Below are positions 1 through 13,276 of a DNA stretch of 64,000 bases, one piece after another. The stretch is from positions 205,959,001 to 206,023,000 of the forward strand of contig NC_135786.1 in NCBI RefSeq assembly GCF_051106095.1, read 5' to 3'. The notes below the pieces were generated by a model. The model saw only the letters and a list, made by a program, of their open reading frames with translations, did no database searches and had not been told where the DNA came from. Numbering within the stretch: position 1 is the first letter of the stretch; each line of letters begins with the position of its first letter. A program made the translations under genes and the position numbers. The stretch comes from Pogona vitticeps (Eukaryota; Chordata; Lepidosauria; Squamata; Agamidae).

Positions 1-3000
1 CCTTGGAAAAGTTACACTTTGGTATAAGAACTCTTGCCATGTTGCCTGACAAACCTTGAGAGCTATGCTTTGAAAATGTAGCATTTCCAAAGAAAAGTTA
101 GGAGAAAATTTGCTCAGGATGCTTCCTGAGAAATGCAGTAGAGGACATTTGCCACAGAAATTTAAAACACCCTTGGTCTCTTGTTCTGGTTATTTTACAC
201 TTTGGGCTTGTTATGCATGAAGGCTTCCCCCACTTCAAGGTGGGAGAACAAAGAAATATTTCAGAATTGGGAGGTTCAAACTGCGGTCCTGTGGTCTCAA
301 AAAACGGAGGCTTTCGATGGGTAAAGAAAAATGCTAAGTCCCCAGGGAGCCTTGACCTGGGTTCTTGTGCCAGCCAGCCTATCCAAGTAAGCAGTGGATG
401 GCTGCTCTGCACAGCACAGCACACTCAAAGTATTTTTCTGTTCAACAAATTTCTGAGTCATTAATATGAGTATGAATGGTTTATTTGGGGTTGTTAACCC
501 AATCTTTTCTGAGTCATGTGATGTCAGAACTTCTTCCTTGGACTTCCCTCTGCACCAGTCAATTTCTTAGCTTCTCCTAAAATACAAACATCAATTGAGG
601 AAGTCTTAAAGTATGAATGAGAGTTACATGACAATAGAGTATCTTACTCCCCATTTGCTTTGTCTAGTGCAAAGTTGTTGTCTTCAAAATCACCTTTACT
701 TCTAAAAACATTTTTAAATGAACCATTATCTAATTGTCAGCACTGAATCTGATTGATTGATTGATTGATTTGTTTCCATACAGAAAAAAATTCTGCAGAC
801 ACCTTGAACATTGACCAATGGAAATGAAGTCCTGCTTTTCCTAAAGTACGTGCTATACCATGAGCTGTTCACTTTGATTTGTGTGCAATTAATGAACATA
901 AAAAATACCAGATGTTGTCTCTAGCTTATAGGAAGGTACAAATCTGCACCCAAAAAGGTTACTTGCATATTTTTTCATGTATTCATGTTACTCTCATACT
1001 GTGTATTAATCTTTTTCCCCCAGATCAAACCAGATGGTTAACGCAAAGCATGCCATGATGCCAGATTCTATATAAATGACCACAGCTGTCTCTTTGCAGC
1101 AAATTTTGCTCCACCAGGTGTCCACATTTGGTCACAGAGACATTTCAAAAGCATGTGTGTATTGGGTGGGGATGGGGGAGAGGGATGAATAAAAATGTTC
1201 TCACTGTGACTTAATCTCTATTATTGTACTCCCCTAATTGATGTCATGCCACTAGAGGAATAGAGAGTAGCCAAACTCAAGTATTTTGAACTACCAACCA
1301 TCAGTATTTGGTGGAGCAAGATATACCTCCTTTCTTGGAAAATAATCTACATTCAGTGAGATTTGTAACCTTCACTGTATGAGAGCAGCTCCTATAGTTG
1401 CAGTGTCTTGGCTAGGCATGGTGAAATCCTCCAACTGCATTTTCTTGGAGAATCTCATTTTTTCTAATATTTTCTGCTCACCCATTTGGATCACATAAAA
1501 ACATTATTAGAGCACAGAGCCACATAACAAACCTTAAAAGCATTCCAATGCTATGTTGGTGCTAGAAATGTAATTTGGGTAGTCTCACATTAAAATGTGT
1601 ATTGAGGAACATCTCCCTCATCTCTAATTTTGTTCTGAATATTCCATATGCCCTAAAATCAATACAATTTGGCTCAGGACTGTGAAATTTGATACTGGAA
1701 GTTTATTTCATAAGGGAAAGAATCTGTTTCAGATTTGCAAAAAAACAAACAAACCAGATGAAGTGTATCTGAGTTACAGCTCAAAAGATTTTACACTGAG
1801 GAGCATGTTTTCTTTACATTTATTTTAAACTGAGAACTTTCTCCTATTGCCATTTAAGATTAAATCGGCAGTTCTAGTGTACTACATAGTTCCTTGCTCT
1901 TGTTGGTGAAACTCTGTGATATATTCCTATCACCAATTTTCCAGAGCCAGAACATTGTGCAGTTTCTTCATTAGGCTCCAGCCTCTGAATATCCCCAACC
2001 ACTGAGTATGGTGGCTGAGAAATTCTGGGAGTTGAAATTTGGAAACAAATGTTTTGATGCTCTAGAAATGTTTCTGTGTTTCAAAGCTTTAGGATGTACT
2101 GCAGTACCTACTAGGTAGGGGTTGTGAGAGAAAGAAAGAAGCATTGAAAATTGTCCATGTGTAATATTATGATTTGAGATTGTCTCTTCTGCAATGGAAT
2201 TTGCTTTACTAAAAGAAAAGTGGCAATTAATAGATAAAAAGGGGTAATCAATTGGAATCTGTGAGATGGAGAGCTTTCTGCATTGATGTGTCTGTTTCTT
2301 TGTATTTATGCTTTTGTGTGAATCTATCTATTGAATCAACATTTATTTAATTTTAGAATGGGCTGTAACTTTTCAAACATGACTGGGTGGGGGGGGGATA
2401 AAGTGAAGTCCCACTGCTTTCTGCTGGGGAGCCCAGGTTTGATTTTATTCCTCTTTTCACTGTGAAAGCCATGGGGCTTTTAATTCTTAATTTTGTGTGG
2501 AAAGGCTTCAAAATGTAGTAATCCTTATACAAGGAAATCTATGAAAACTTTCCTTCAGCAACATCTGATACCAGCTGGTAAGTTCTCATCAAGATGGGCT
2601 ACAAAATGTGCCTGATAGCAAGTCCACATGTTATTTTATATAGGAGATGTTCCCAATAACTGCTGCTTACCTCTAATGGTAAAAGAAGTAATTAATATAT
2701 GTAAGCTGAACCTGCACAGAGACAAACTGAAACATTTTTATTCCAAGCAGTGGAACAACTGCTGCATTCTGAGACTAGAAGTAGTTCTTGCCAGTAGTCT
2801 GGAAGGATTTATTTCCACACAACTCTGCCATATGACACGTTTGGACGATGTTTAAACTTTCCCTCTGTGTATGTTCATTTTGTGTATTTTTATTGTTCTT
2901 TTAATTATCCACACATACATATTAATTCCAGAAAGTACAAACAGACGCTGCTGTTGCTCTTCTACCACACTTTATATTATAACATTGCTCATGAATGCTG

Positions 3001-3287
3001 GTTACAAGTTTCCAGGCAGACGTGTGGTTGATCTAAATTTGTGGGACAACAACGTTCAGATATCTGCTTTCAATTTGTGTGCATGTTTTCTCCTGTTATT
3101 TTCTTTTTATAGTGGTATTAATTGTTCCCAGACCTTCCTATGAAACCAAGCAGCAGGATACAGCACATCAGATATTGTTGTTTTGGCTGCAGATAGTTGG
3201 AAGCAACAAGCCTATATTAATAATCTTTCCTTGCATACCTGGAGAAATGCTAACTTTCTGGACTGGAGGTGGGAAATAATTTACTTT
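1..3287. other. No gene seen; AT-rich single-copy-looking DNA
   Basis: All six frames hold only short frames without recognisable domains. There is a short (GATT)n run near 751-770 and a G run near 2389-2398. At about 2000-2040 a half-copy of the 'tctgggagttg' motif, common in amniote foldback repeats, is visible. Nothing else can be assigned. Confidence 0.6.
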
Positions 3288-3288
3288 T

Positions 3289-3358
3289 TTTAACTACATC
3301 TCCCAGAATCCCTTGCCAGGATGGTTTGTGGGAGTCTGCAGGAGTTGTAGTCCAAAAT
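3289..3358. repeat. Foldback repeat remnant (actacaactcccagaat class)
   Basis: The left arm around 3292-3312 (aactacatctcccagaatcc) is imperfectly inverted at 3337-3354 (caggagttgtagtcc). This is the ending motif of an abundant family of palindromic non-autonomous elements in amniote genomes. No target duplication was identified and the family is inferred from the motif alone. Confidence 0.4.
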
Positions 3359-3359
3359 A

Positions 3360-6300
3360 CCAAACCAACACAAAGCATTTTGATCTATGAACTGGAACCC
3401 CGAAAGTATTTAGTGTGTCATTGCATTAGGGTACATGTCACATCCAATATGTTCATATGGCAACCACATATGCAATCTGTGCCTTCCAGTAAGATGAATT
3501 ACACAGGAAATACATATACACCACTGAGCCACACACAGGTGTGACTTTTACTGTGCTCACAATCAGTCCCTTTCAGAATCAGGAACAGCATAAGTATCTC
3601 ATCATTTCACACCTTTTTGGGGTCTTTTTTAAAAATTAGTTGATGGTTGAGTAAGGGTGGGGGGTTGTGCTGTCTGAGCATGGTTTTTTTTTCTTTCTTA
3701 TATATGGTTGCTTGTTTTTGGAGTAGATTGATCATCTATTGCCTTGCCTCTCTGCTTTCTTTGAATAGCTTTTAAGGGCTCTATAGGGTTTTTGGACTGC
3801 CAGAAATTTTCTTTCATGAAAGGGGAATCCAAAATGAAAGAATCCAAAAGAGTTTTTTCTTTCACATAAAGCAAAAGAACTGGCACACACACGCACACAC
3901 AAGACACTCACAAAAGAACCCCAAATGAAAGAAATATGAAAAAGCTTTATTTTGCGTATCCCTAATGGATAGTCAAGGTAAACAGCATTCTAATTGCACT
4001 TAACTGGAGATACAAGGAAAGTTTGGAGGCATCCCAAGACTGAAGATAGCTGTAGGATGCATCCTGTACCCATCTCAATTGGGGTGAAGTCTCTGTGAGG
4101 GACGAGGTGCAATAAATGCTCATTCATATCTCCAATCTGAGACTGAAGGGTAGCAGTGGGATTTTGCCTTGGGTTCTACACTGTGTCCTTGTCTTCTACT
4201 TTGGAACCCAAGAACAGTGGTGAAGGTGTACCTCTGTTATCTCTGATCTGAGATCAAAGATAGGAAGGGCATCCTCTTTGCTTTGTGGCACAGTGGTTAA
4301 ACTTAAGGCTTTGCTCATGACTTGAGCAAGAAATAACACCAAAGAGAGCAGAGCTAGCTGATATCATATGAACTGGGTGGGTCTTACAGTAAGGCTCTAC
4401 TTTCTAGCCTGCCAATCTTGCCCCCAGAACCAAACCTCTTGGGTTGAATACTTGTTCTGTTTAGGTGTACAACCACACTCTCAGATACTCCAATAACAAG
4501 CCTTTATGCGCAGAAACTTGACATAATCTGTCCCTCTGCCTTTTTTCACACTGATTTTGCAGTTGCATTGGCTCCATTTACATCGCCCAGCATCGACCAG
4601 TTAGATTGTGTGAGTCAGAAGATTAGAAGCAGCAAGTGGCTTGGGAGGTGAGCTCTGGGAGATGAGAAGACTTGATGGGAATCTCAAAAGGTCTATCAGT
4701 TTTCCATTCCCACATGTTCTGACGTTTGGTTCAAATATGTGATTTCCAATTTTTGGTAAATTCTCCATAAACGAGCTGAAAAAAGGTATTCTCCTTTGTT
4801 CAGTAGGCACAGCAGTCACAAGCACAGAGATGACTATTTCACAGCTGCCTGCCAGATACATGTTAACAACAAGGCACCCCTCAGAAAAAAAGAGGTAGGA
4901 AGCTGAATTCATCATTAAGTTGATTTACATGAGTTGAAATTTAATAGTAAGTTGCAACTAGAGTAGGTCCAACAAATCCCCGCAGATTCAATGGGCCTAC
5001 ATTTCACTAGAATTTCTTTAAATCTCAAATTCTTTTCATTGTGAATCTGAGAGAACTTGACATTTTTTTTATAAATTCTTATCAAAAATGGCTAGAAGTA
5101 AATTCGTTGCCATCCCTAGTCTTCTTTAAAACTGAGGAAGGACGCAACAAAAGCTGGGACAAGCTAGGGAAAATGATAGCTGGGTCAAGAACATTCAAAG
5201 TGTGCACCTCTCCTGGGCTGATTTCCAGCTCACTTCTGCTTCCATTTTTACTATTCATCTGCTGCTGGTAATAGAGGAACCTCTTGTGCCACTAGTAATG
5301 GAGCAACCCATGGTCTCTTCTTCATTGAAGGTTTTTAAACAATTTTTTAAGACAGGAGTTATGTGGCCACCTATCGATGTCCCTTGGGGTCCTTTCCAGA
5401 TGTTCAATGCTATGACTCTCACCAGTAAAACAGTGGTGTTGAAAACAGAATTAAGAAAATGTTTCTGAGATTTCCCCCCCCCCCCTGTTTCTTTCTTCCC
5501 AGGGCACCATCTTCCCAACTGAGATAGCCCACATCATAAGGTACAATATATGAGTGGAGTACCTACTTTTTTACTGTGCAAGAAGAAAAACTAAATCTGC
5601 TAAGACTGTGATGCATGTGGTTTTTATTTATTAACTTAAGCGAAACAAAACAGCAGCTAACTGTTTAGTCCAAAGGTGGAGCTGTGTGTTTGCCAGCACT
5701 CATTGTGAACACTGTCCAAAATTTGAAAACACTTCCAAAATTCCTCCAGCGATTCCATTTTCTCCTCCACCAAACTAAGGATATAAATATTTGCTCATTT
5801 CGATCCTGTGGGCAGGAACAAGGAATTGCATTTTTTTCTCCTTGCCTACGGGATGAACAGTTACTTTCTGCCAGTATCAATGAGAGTCCTTCCAGCTCCA
5901 GGAATCTTTTTGAGGCAGCATGGAAATGATATAAATAGATAAACAAACATAAAAATGATTGCAATGCAAATTGCATAAGATACAACATCAATGTAGATTA
6001 TGCACAGAACTAGGACTGCTCCCTTGTTTCATGATTTCTAAAAAAAATAGATGTATCATAATGCATGCTTGCATGCATTTGATCAGTTGCATGCACATGC
6101 TGATAGGTATGCACATACACAGAAACAGGCTGCTGTCTTAGCAGATGGTGGTGGCAGAGAAGGAAGAAGAGGAAGCAGCAGGACCAGGTAGAGAGGCAAT
6201 GGGGGCAGTGAAAAGGAGGCAGGCAGGTAGCAGAGGGGGTGGGGGTGTTAGGTTCCCCTCCCCCCAGGCATGAACCAGAAAAATGAACTGTGAACCAGTT

Positions 6301-9300
6301 AATTTTTCTGGGGTTCAGGGTTGATTCATGGTTTGTGAATACCCATGAACCACAAACCAGCCCTATTTGTCATTCCACCATCTCTACTCATAACCTCTTG
6401 CTCTTAACAAAAACCGAGGTGGAAAAAAGTTACTTGTCTCTCCTTGCACTAAAAGTTCTTTGCCTGAGATCTCAGCTACTCACATGGAATTAGTGTGGGA
6501 AATCTCAAAGGATTTCATGGAAATTCCTTGGTCTTTTTTCTTATTTCAAAGGATTTCATGGAAGTTTATTGGTCTTTTTTCTATTTTCTGGAAGAAATGG
6601 CAAGCTGTGCAAGATTGCAATTCCTGTGTAGAACAGCTGCTTGCCTGCACAGGATTCATCTGGAAAGTGCAGAACCAATGCTTGTTGTGCGTTATTGTTA
6701 CAAGTCATGCACAGAATGGCGTATTTCCTGTGCAGGATCGACCAGAAGGGGCACTGAGCACTGCAGAATTTGCCAGTTTCCTGTCAAAGCAACAGCTGAA
6801 AGATTAAAAGAAAAACAAGTACAGAGAGGAAAAGGAATCCAAGCTCTTGTTTTCTTGGGAAGCTGGGAAATCTTACTGATATAGGGGAAGCTCTTGGCAG
6901 AGAGTCTTCCCATGATGAGGCTCAGAAAATCAAGAATTTCTTCAACTGCTCATTACATGCCTAGACCCAACTGGCAATTGAAGCTCATTTCAACGAAAGC
7001 TACTTGAAAGTGGCTACCTCATCATGTTCAAGAGCCACAGGCTTGTATAAGGAATTCACAACTGGCCAAGTACCATATGAAGCTTTTTTTTTTCTTAAAA
7101 AGGTTAAAGGACTAGAGGTCTCGGGAGGAACAGCTGAGGAGTCGCTGTTGCTACTTCCCAGCATTTGTCACCTGAGGCCACTGCCTCTCACTCCCTAATA
7201 GTAGTGCCAGCTCTGATCTTCACCCAAATGCCAATTGCTTTCCCTTATCATAGTTTCTATTGAATGTTTTTCAAGATATACCTACCTGTGGTATGTTATG
7301 TTAACTTTAGGAAGGGCTGCACAGCCTCAATCACATAGATTATTTCAGCTGTTGTTTGTTTAGAACACTGTCCGTGTGCATTATTTATATAAATTTATAT
7401 TTTCCCTTGTATATATATTTTTTCTAACGTGGGTGTGTGTCTGCATGTATCAGCCAATTTTTTCTGGCTATGCCTGGTTTAGGGCTGTGGCTCTAATGGG
7501 AAAGACAGAAAAATAGCTTGGATACACAAGAACCGTGTATACATTTTCCCCTAATGAAGTGCTGGAATGAAAAGTTTGGGCCAACACCAGAAAGGAATAT
7601 AGATTATTATTATGTTACAGTTAACAGTTCATGCTGGGGAAAAATATTTTTAAAATAATCATTTTTCAATTAGAGCATCTAAAAAAAATTACTACATTAT
7701 TTGAGACATTTCCCTCTCTAAATATAGGAAAGTGAACTAAAGCCACTGTAAAGTTAACACACTGCATTACAGTCTATGGAAAACCATTATTGTAGTTTCC
7801 ACTTTGAATTGTTTCATCTCAAAATGAGGTGACAAAAATGGTGTAGTCTTTAAAATATACTAGATAACAAACGGTATAGCAAGAAACCCGCACCTGCTGA
7901 GTCAGGAATAATACTAGATAGCTACTATGTGATAGTGACAGCTTTAGCCTAGGCCGCCAAGGAGAAATGTCTTTTGTTTTTAAAATCTTAGAAAGAACTA
8001 CAGTAAAGCAAACATAAACAGTGGAACTGGAGCCTGGAAGGTATGTGTATGTGGTGGTGGTGGTGGTGGGAATCATGAATATTAATCCAGGCAATCAACA
8101 CAGTAGATGTACAACGCAAACTATTTACAAAAGAGGCAAGAAGCCACGAAGGTATCATGAAGACACTTGCAGAGCAAAGACAACAATGGCACAATTCAAA
8201 GATGCAAAAGAAAACACAGCAAAGAGGGCCTGTTAAAAATACGATCCTCTTGTAGTGCTTCCTGCAATCCCTCTGCTTCCTGCAATGTGCTATTTTAGAA
8301 AAGCTTAGATCACAGCAGATCTCTGAATGTAGATCAGGCTTTATCAAAGCCTCTTGCTTTGTCTGTATGTTGAACAGGCAGACATATTTTAACAAATGCA
8401 GAAATAATGAGCGTTTCAGATTTCCAGCATAAGCACAAAAAAGGTACAACCTGCTCTCATCTTTCAAAGCATTAGAGTTCACAACTTATCATGCACCGAC
8501 ACAGCACAGAATTCCCATATATCATTGCCAAGGTTTGTGAAAAGTAAAATTCTTCTTAGCTATCTCTTTCAGCCTCCCTTCATTTTCATTTTTAACATAG
8601 GAAAACTTTTTATTTAAAAAAAAAATCTTCAAATGATTTGGAGGACGACAAGAGGATGGATGGAGGATGACAAGAGAGAGAACACAACATTTTCCAACTT
8701 GCCTGTGGATAAATTTGCCTATTCCAAACTAAATTGAAGAATGTATACCAGATTTTATTTGGCGAAATAATCCATTATTAATCAACCTTTTTTTTTCTTG
8801 GTGCAATTATCAGAGTTTAAATCATAGTGGCTTTTCAGTTTATAGCAGTTAAAGAGATGCTTTTTGGTTACACACAGTGTTATAGCCAAGCAGAAAAAAA
8901 GGATGTGTCAACCTGATGTGTCCTCTACTGCCATACCATACCATGTTGTCAACAGTAAATGCATAATATAGGGCTGTATTGAAGAAGAACATATAGTTCA
9001 GGAAACCATGGCACTCCTTGAGTGTTGTTAAAACACTCAAGGCAGTATCTCTGGTGATGAGAATGATGGGAATAACCATTCCTCAATCAGCATTTGGCAG
9101 GCTGAAGGTTCCCTTAGAAGATACTTCTTCTTGATTTTGACATCACACCAGTGCATTTCCTGATATTGGTAAAGAAATCTCCCATGTGATGAGGAAGGAG
9201 GCTCTTTGGGGCTACACATGATGATGGTGGTGACAGAGATGAAACATCCTGAACAGATGTTTCAGCATAGCATCTGTCCTTTGTAAAGCAGTCCAGAGTT

Positions 9301-10490
9301 AGTAGCCCCCAATGATCATGTGAAATATTTTGCAATACCTGTGGTATAGACATTTGTGAATCAATCCCCAGTGTCTTGATATTGGGGGCAAATTAGTGAA
9401 GATGAAATAGTATGATCAGCAGCATGCATATTCTCTACCAAAAGATTGGCTTTCATGCTCTAAGGTTGTGGAGAAAGAAGGATGGTGGAAATTGAATTAA
9501 TGATCTTCAAAAAGGATGGCTGAGATTAAAAAACTAAAATGTGACTGAAAGAGGAGGCTGATATATCTCCCCAAGGAGGTGGGGAAATGCATTATATGTA
9601 CCCTTCACTATGAGGATACATGAGCCCTAGAAACACAACCAGAGTAAGTTCTAGTGAACTGAGAGTTTTTTTCCATGAGCAAGTGACCACAGAATTGCAG
9701 CCTCATCAGTAAGACAGAGACTTAGAAGCTTCAAATAGTTATATTCAGGATTGTACCTATGTGTGATCACCAATGATCTCATGCTGTGATCATTGCTAAG
9801 GTATCCGTAATTATTATGAGGTATTCTTAAAAGCAGCCACAGTGAAATTATACAGGGACATATTCCATACATTGTGGAACAAGGTGAGAAGCCCCTTATT
9901 ATATTGAAATCGGTGGTACTAAATACATACATCGGATGTTTTAGTGTTGTTTTACAAGCAAGTGAAATTGCTAAAGACTTGCCTTTGAAGCAGCCTAGTT
10001 ACTAACATCTTCTACAGGATAAGTCTCTTGAAGATTCTGCGACCTGAAGAGGCCCGTTTTATGTTCCAGATCAGGTGTACTCCTAAATATAAGCTGGCAG
10101 GGTTCAAATGAGAACAGCCATTCTTATTTATCTGGTAGGACTTCGGAGAACACTCTGAAGTCCTACTGGACAGCAAGGTGGTTCTAGCAAAGGCGATCTG
10201 AAAACAGCAGTCCAAAACAGGTTTCAAGCAGGCAGAATCCTTTAAAAAAAATCGAGTCAGACAAAGGCAAACCAGAGACAGAATTAGGTACAATTTAGGT
10301 ACAAGGGGGAGTAGAGTCAAAAGAGCAACAGGAAAATGTCTGCTCTGCCAGGGCACTCTCCTGCCATGGTGGGGACGCTTTGCCCTCCTGTTTGGAAAGC
10401 AGCGTTGCACAGGTGATGCTGCCTTTTGAGTTTTCAAAAAGGCTCCATTTCCCTAGGTCAGCCTCTTTTGCAGGTTGAGCAGTGATCCCT
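3360..10490. other. No gene seen; mostly unclassified AT-rich DNA
   Basis: Reading frames are short and lack motifs. Local simple sequence includes a short (CA) run near 3885-3900, a C run near 5475-5486 and a (GTG)n run near 8052-8069. The phrase 'gtggcacagtggttaaac' at about 4284-4301 resembles the A-box start of a tRNA-derived SINE, but no B box follows, so it is not called. No splice-bounded exon could be argued for. Confidence 0.55.
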
Positions 10491-10499
10491 CCCACTCAC

Positions 10500-11060
10500 C
10501 CTTAGTTTAAGAGTGAGACTAGCTGGCTGCCTCTGGAGCCGGATGGGAATTTTTGACCCACATCCTAATTGGCCTAAGGTTGCAGGTGTGTTTTCACCCA
10601 TCCCATTCTTAACTACAGGGTGTGGCATTATAAATATGCCTGTAAATAGAGTTCAGTTAATGTCATTTCCGGTCACAGCCTCGGCTAGTGCGAGGAAAAA
10701 AGTAGAGGTGAGGACAAAAATTAGGACATCTTGCTGGCAGATCAAGCCTATCGACTACCAGGTGAGAGGTGTCTTATATGGAAGGACCTCCCTGCCAGCT
10801 GCCCATTTAGGGTCTTGAGGCTCGATGGGAAGAGCTGGTTGGGAGGTACCATTTCATAGAGCAACTGAAGGTGTGCTGTCCAGAGGATAGCATGATTCAG
10901 TAATAGGAGCTCGCCCTGCTAGATCTAGGATTATCTGGACATAAAAGGAACTTGCACTATGGTAGGCCCCCTTGTATTTTGGGGGATACAATTTAAATAG
11001 TTAATAAAGTTGTGGCCCAAGTTTTAATCCAACAATCTGTGTCTCACCTCATTATTTCCA
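10500..11060 (+). mobile_element. Possible LTR-like fossil (solo-LTR-like block)
   Basis: A TATA-like 'tataaata' near 10,629 is followed about 370 bp later by a polyadenylation signal (aataaa near 11,002) and a T-rich stretch ending in 'tctgtgtctcacctc'. This promoter-to-poly(A) spacing is what a long terminal repeat would show. No internal coding region of a retrovirus-like element lies beside it, and no clear flanking duplication was found. If real it is an old, isolated LTR fossil. It could equally be the 3' end of an unrelated processed sequence. Confidence 0.25.
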
Positions 11061-13027
11061 GGCTGGGAGGGCAAAGGAAGGGCTGACAAGTTTGAGTGAT
11101 TTTCAGTGACATTCCCGGCTCTGGATTTAGGCTTGTAAATCTAAGGTCCCTGGGCCTCAGTATTCAGTGGTAGGTACTTGGACAAACATTTTCCCTAGAA
11201 AAAAGACTTACCTGATGAGAAGATTCCACCTTCCAAAGTAGTCTTTACTCTTGAATCCTCTTTTGTAGACAGGCAGTCTGTTGAGTAGGCAATAGTGTCA
11301 CCTGTCAGAATAGAAGAGGTCCCTGACTGTGGACAAAACCTTCCCCATCTTGGTTTGTAGCATCCCATATGGCCAGCTGTTTGGCATTTCCTGCTCGTTG
11401 CCAAAGGATTCTTTTAACAGGGGAATGATGGCTTACTTGGTGGCCATGTCGGAGGAAACATCCCTTGGTGTTGCTCACAAACTGTGAATGTACCTCCTTT
11501 GGAATTATGACAGTCAGCCCTCACTTTCACTGTTTTTAGAAAAGAAGTCAAAACTACTCTTCTTAGTTGGACTTTTTGATAAGTTTTAGTGGGTTTACTG
11601 TAGTTTTGTGCTTTTATGTAGGTTGGTTTTGATGTTTCTAGAAAGGTTACTTTTTGGGGCTGCTATTTGTAAAGTACCACAGCCAACATGACCATGCAAC
11701 GGAATATTCTGGGAATTAAAGTCATAAGAACGTAACATTTCCCATCTCTGTCCTTTTTCATGATTCTGTTCCTCTGGATATCACTTCGGTTGTTTTTAAG
11801 AAAGCCGATTTATAAATAAGTAACAGCCATTAGCCTTTTATTTGCATTCCTGTTCGAAAAGAGAGACATAGTCACCCAGTCCCCATGATTCTTCTTAAAT
11901 TTAGGAATGGCACATCTCCTGGTTTGTGTTTCTAATTACAGTACACAGTTACAAACTTACATTTTATTAGTGCCCATGCTTCTTCCAATTGAGCATGACA
12001 ATTACATAAGACAATCAAGAGCTTCCCTTCTTACCACTTGAAGTTTAACTTGGGAGCTACCTCCCACGATGCTGGCCTTGTTGTAATTCATTGCTATGCT
12101 CGACTCTTTTCCAGCAACAAAGGCAACAGCTGTGACCCAAGGCAGTCAAGTTTGGCAGTTGTAGGACCCAGATGACAACCTCTGGCAGGGTTCTGTTTGA
12201 CAGCAGCAGCAGCATCTGGAACTCTCTGTAGCAGTTTTTCCCTTGGCCAGGAGCCCTCCAAACAGCTGTAGAACTGTCTCTGCTGCTATCCAGAGTCTTG
12301 GATGTGGTGAGAATGAGAGGCTTGCCTGTCCACCTCTTTTTCCTACTAGTGGTCTAACCAGTAGTCACTGACCTCAGTCACATTACATTTTGTCAACATA
12401 ATCTTTCCAGTTGATTGTCTGTCTTCCCAGAATAATTTCTTCTTTTACCTTGCTGTTAGATGGGGCCACTGGTGAATCCACTCCTGCTTGATTACTGGGA
12501 AGACTTCAGTTGCCTCTGGTAGATAATTAAATACCTACTTATCATGTAGCCTGTGCCTTTAAAAAAAAAACCTTCAAAAAGGCTCAGGTACGTGTATATC
12601 AAATTTAAAATCCCAGAACATCCTAATATCTGACTGTTCTGACACAGAAGCAACCTGGACTATATAGAATTCTTGCAATCCCAAACAGAGAGATTGAAAG
12701 ATGGAGATTATATTTTGTCTCTAATAGCATTACTTATTAAATACATGTGCCCATGATCAAGTTCTCATAGATGAAAAGGGGTACAATCGCGAAGGAGATC
12801 TAAGCTCTTGTACTAAATTCATGTCTGTTTGTTGCAACTAGTCGCAGCAAAATTTATGTGCATATTTAATATATATAGAAGAATCCACACTATATGGCCT
12901 GGAATTGTTTCCCCTGCACTTAGAAGAGATAAAGGCACAGGGTCATGATGACACAGTATTTCCAAGATGCTGATGTGGGGACAAGGATTGAGGATTTATA
13001 TGCCATTCCTAACTCTGGCCTTTTTCA
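11061..13027. other. No gene seen
   Basis: Mixed AT-rich sequence with only short frames. A short (CAG)n run occurs near 12,200-12,214. No repeat family, exon or RNA gene could be assigned with confidence. Confidence 0.5.
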
Positions 13028-13035
13028 TTCATGAT

Positions 13036-13266
13036 TAGAGATCAACTGCTGGTTTGGCAGTTTGTGCTGGTCTGTTTATTGGCCGAACAGATGTTTGGTG
13101 CTTCAAAGCCCCAGTTCCTCTGGTGGGTGTCGACTTGAAGACAGCATCCTGGCTTCCCTGGCCCACCTCCGCTGGGCAGCTCCTCTATGGGGCTTTGAAG
13201 CACAGAACACCTGTCCAGCCAATAAATGAACCAGCATAATCTACTGGCAGTTTGCATCTATCTCTG
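13036..13266. mobile_element. Palindromic hAT-like MITE with 8-bp target duplication
   Basis: The two ends form a long imperfect inverted repeat of about 75 bp. The left arm runs from 'tagagatcaactgctgg' to 'gcttcaaagcccc', and the right arm reads 'ggggctttgaagcac' to 'gatgcaaact...atctctg' in the opposite sense. The outermost inverted bases are YAGAGAT. The element is flanked by a perfect 8-bp direct repeat, ttcatgat, at 13,028-13,035 and 13,267-13,274; the next two bases (TA) also agree. An 8-bp duplication and YAG-type termini fit the hAT superfamily. The roughly 75-bp centre carries no transposase, so it is non-autonomous. The hAT label is an inference from these termini. Confidence 0.7.
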
Positions 13267-13276
13267 TTCATGATTA

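Noticed and set aside
4284-4320. tRNA-like A box 'gtggcacagtggttaaac' as a SINE
   Set aside because: No B box or tail follows in the expected distance.
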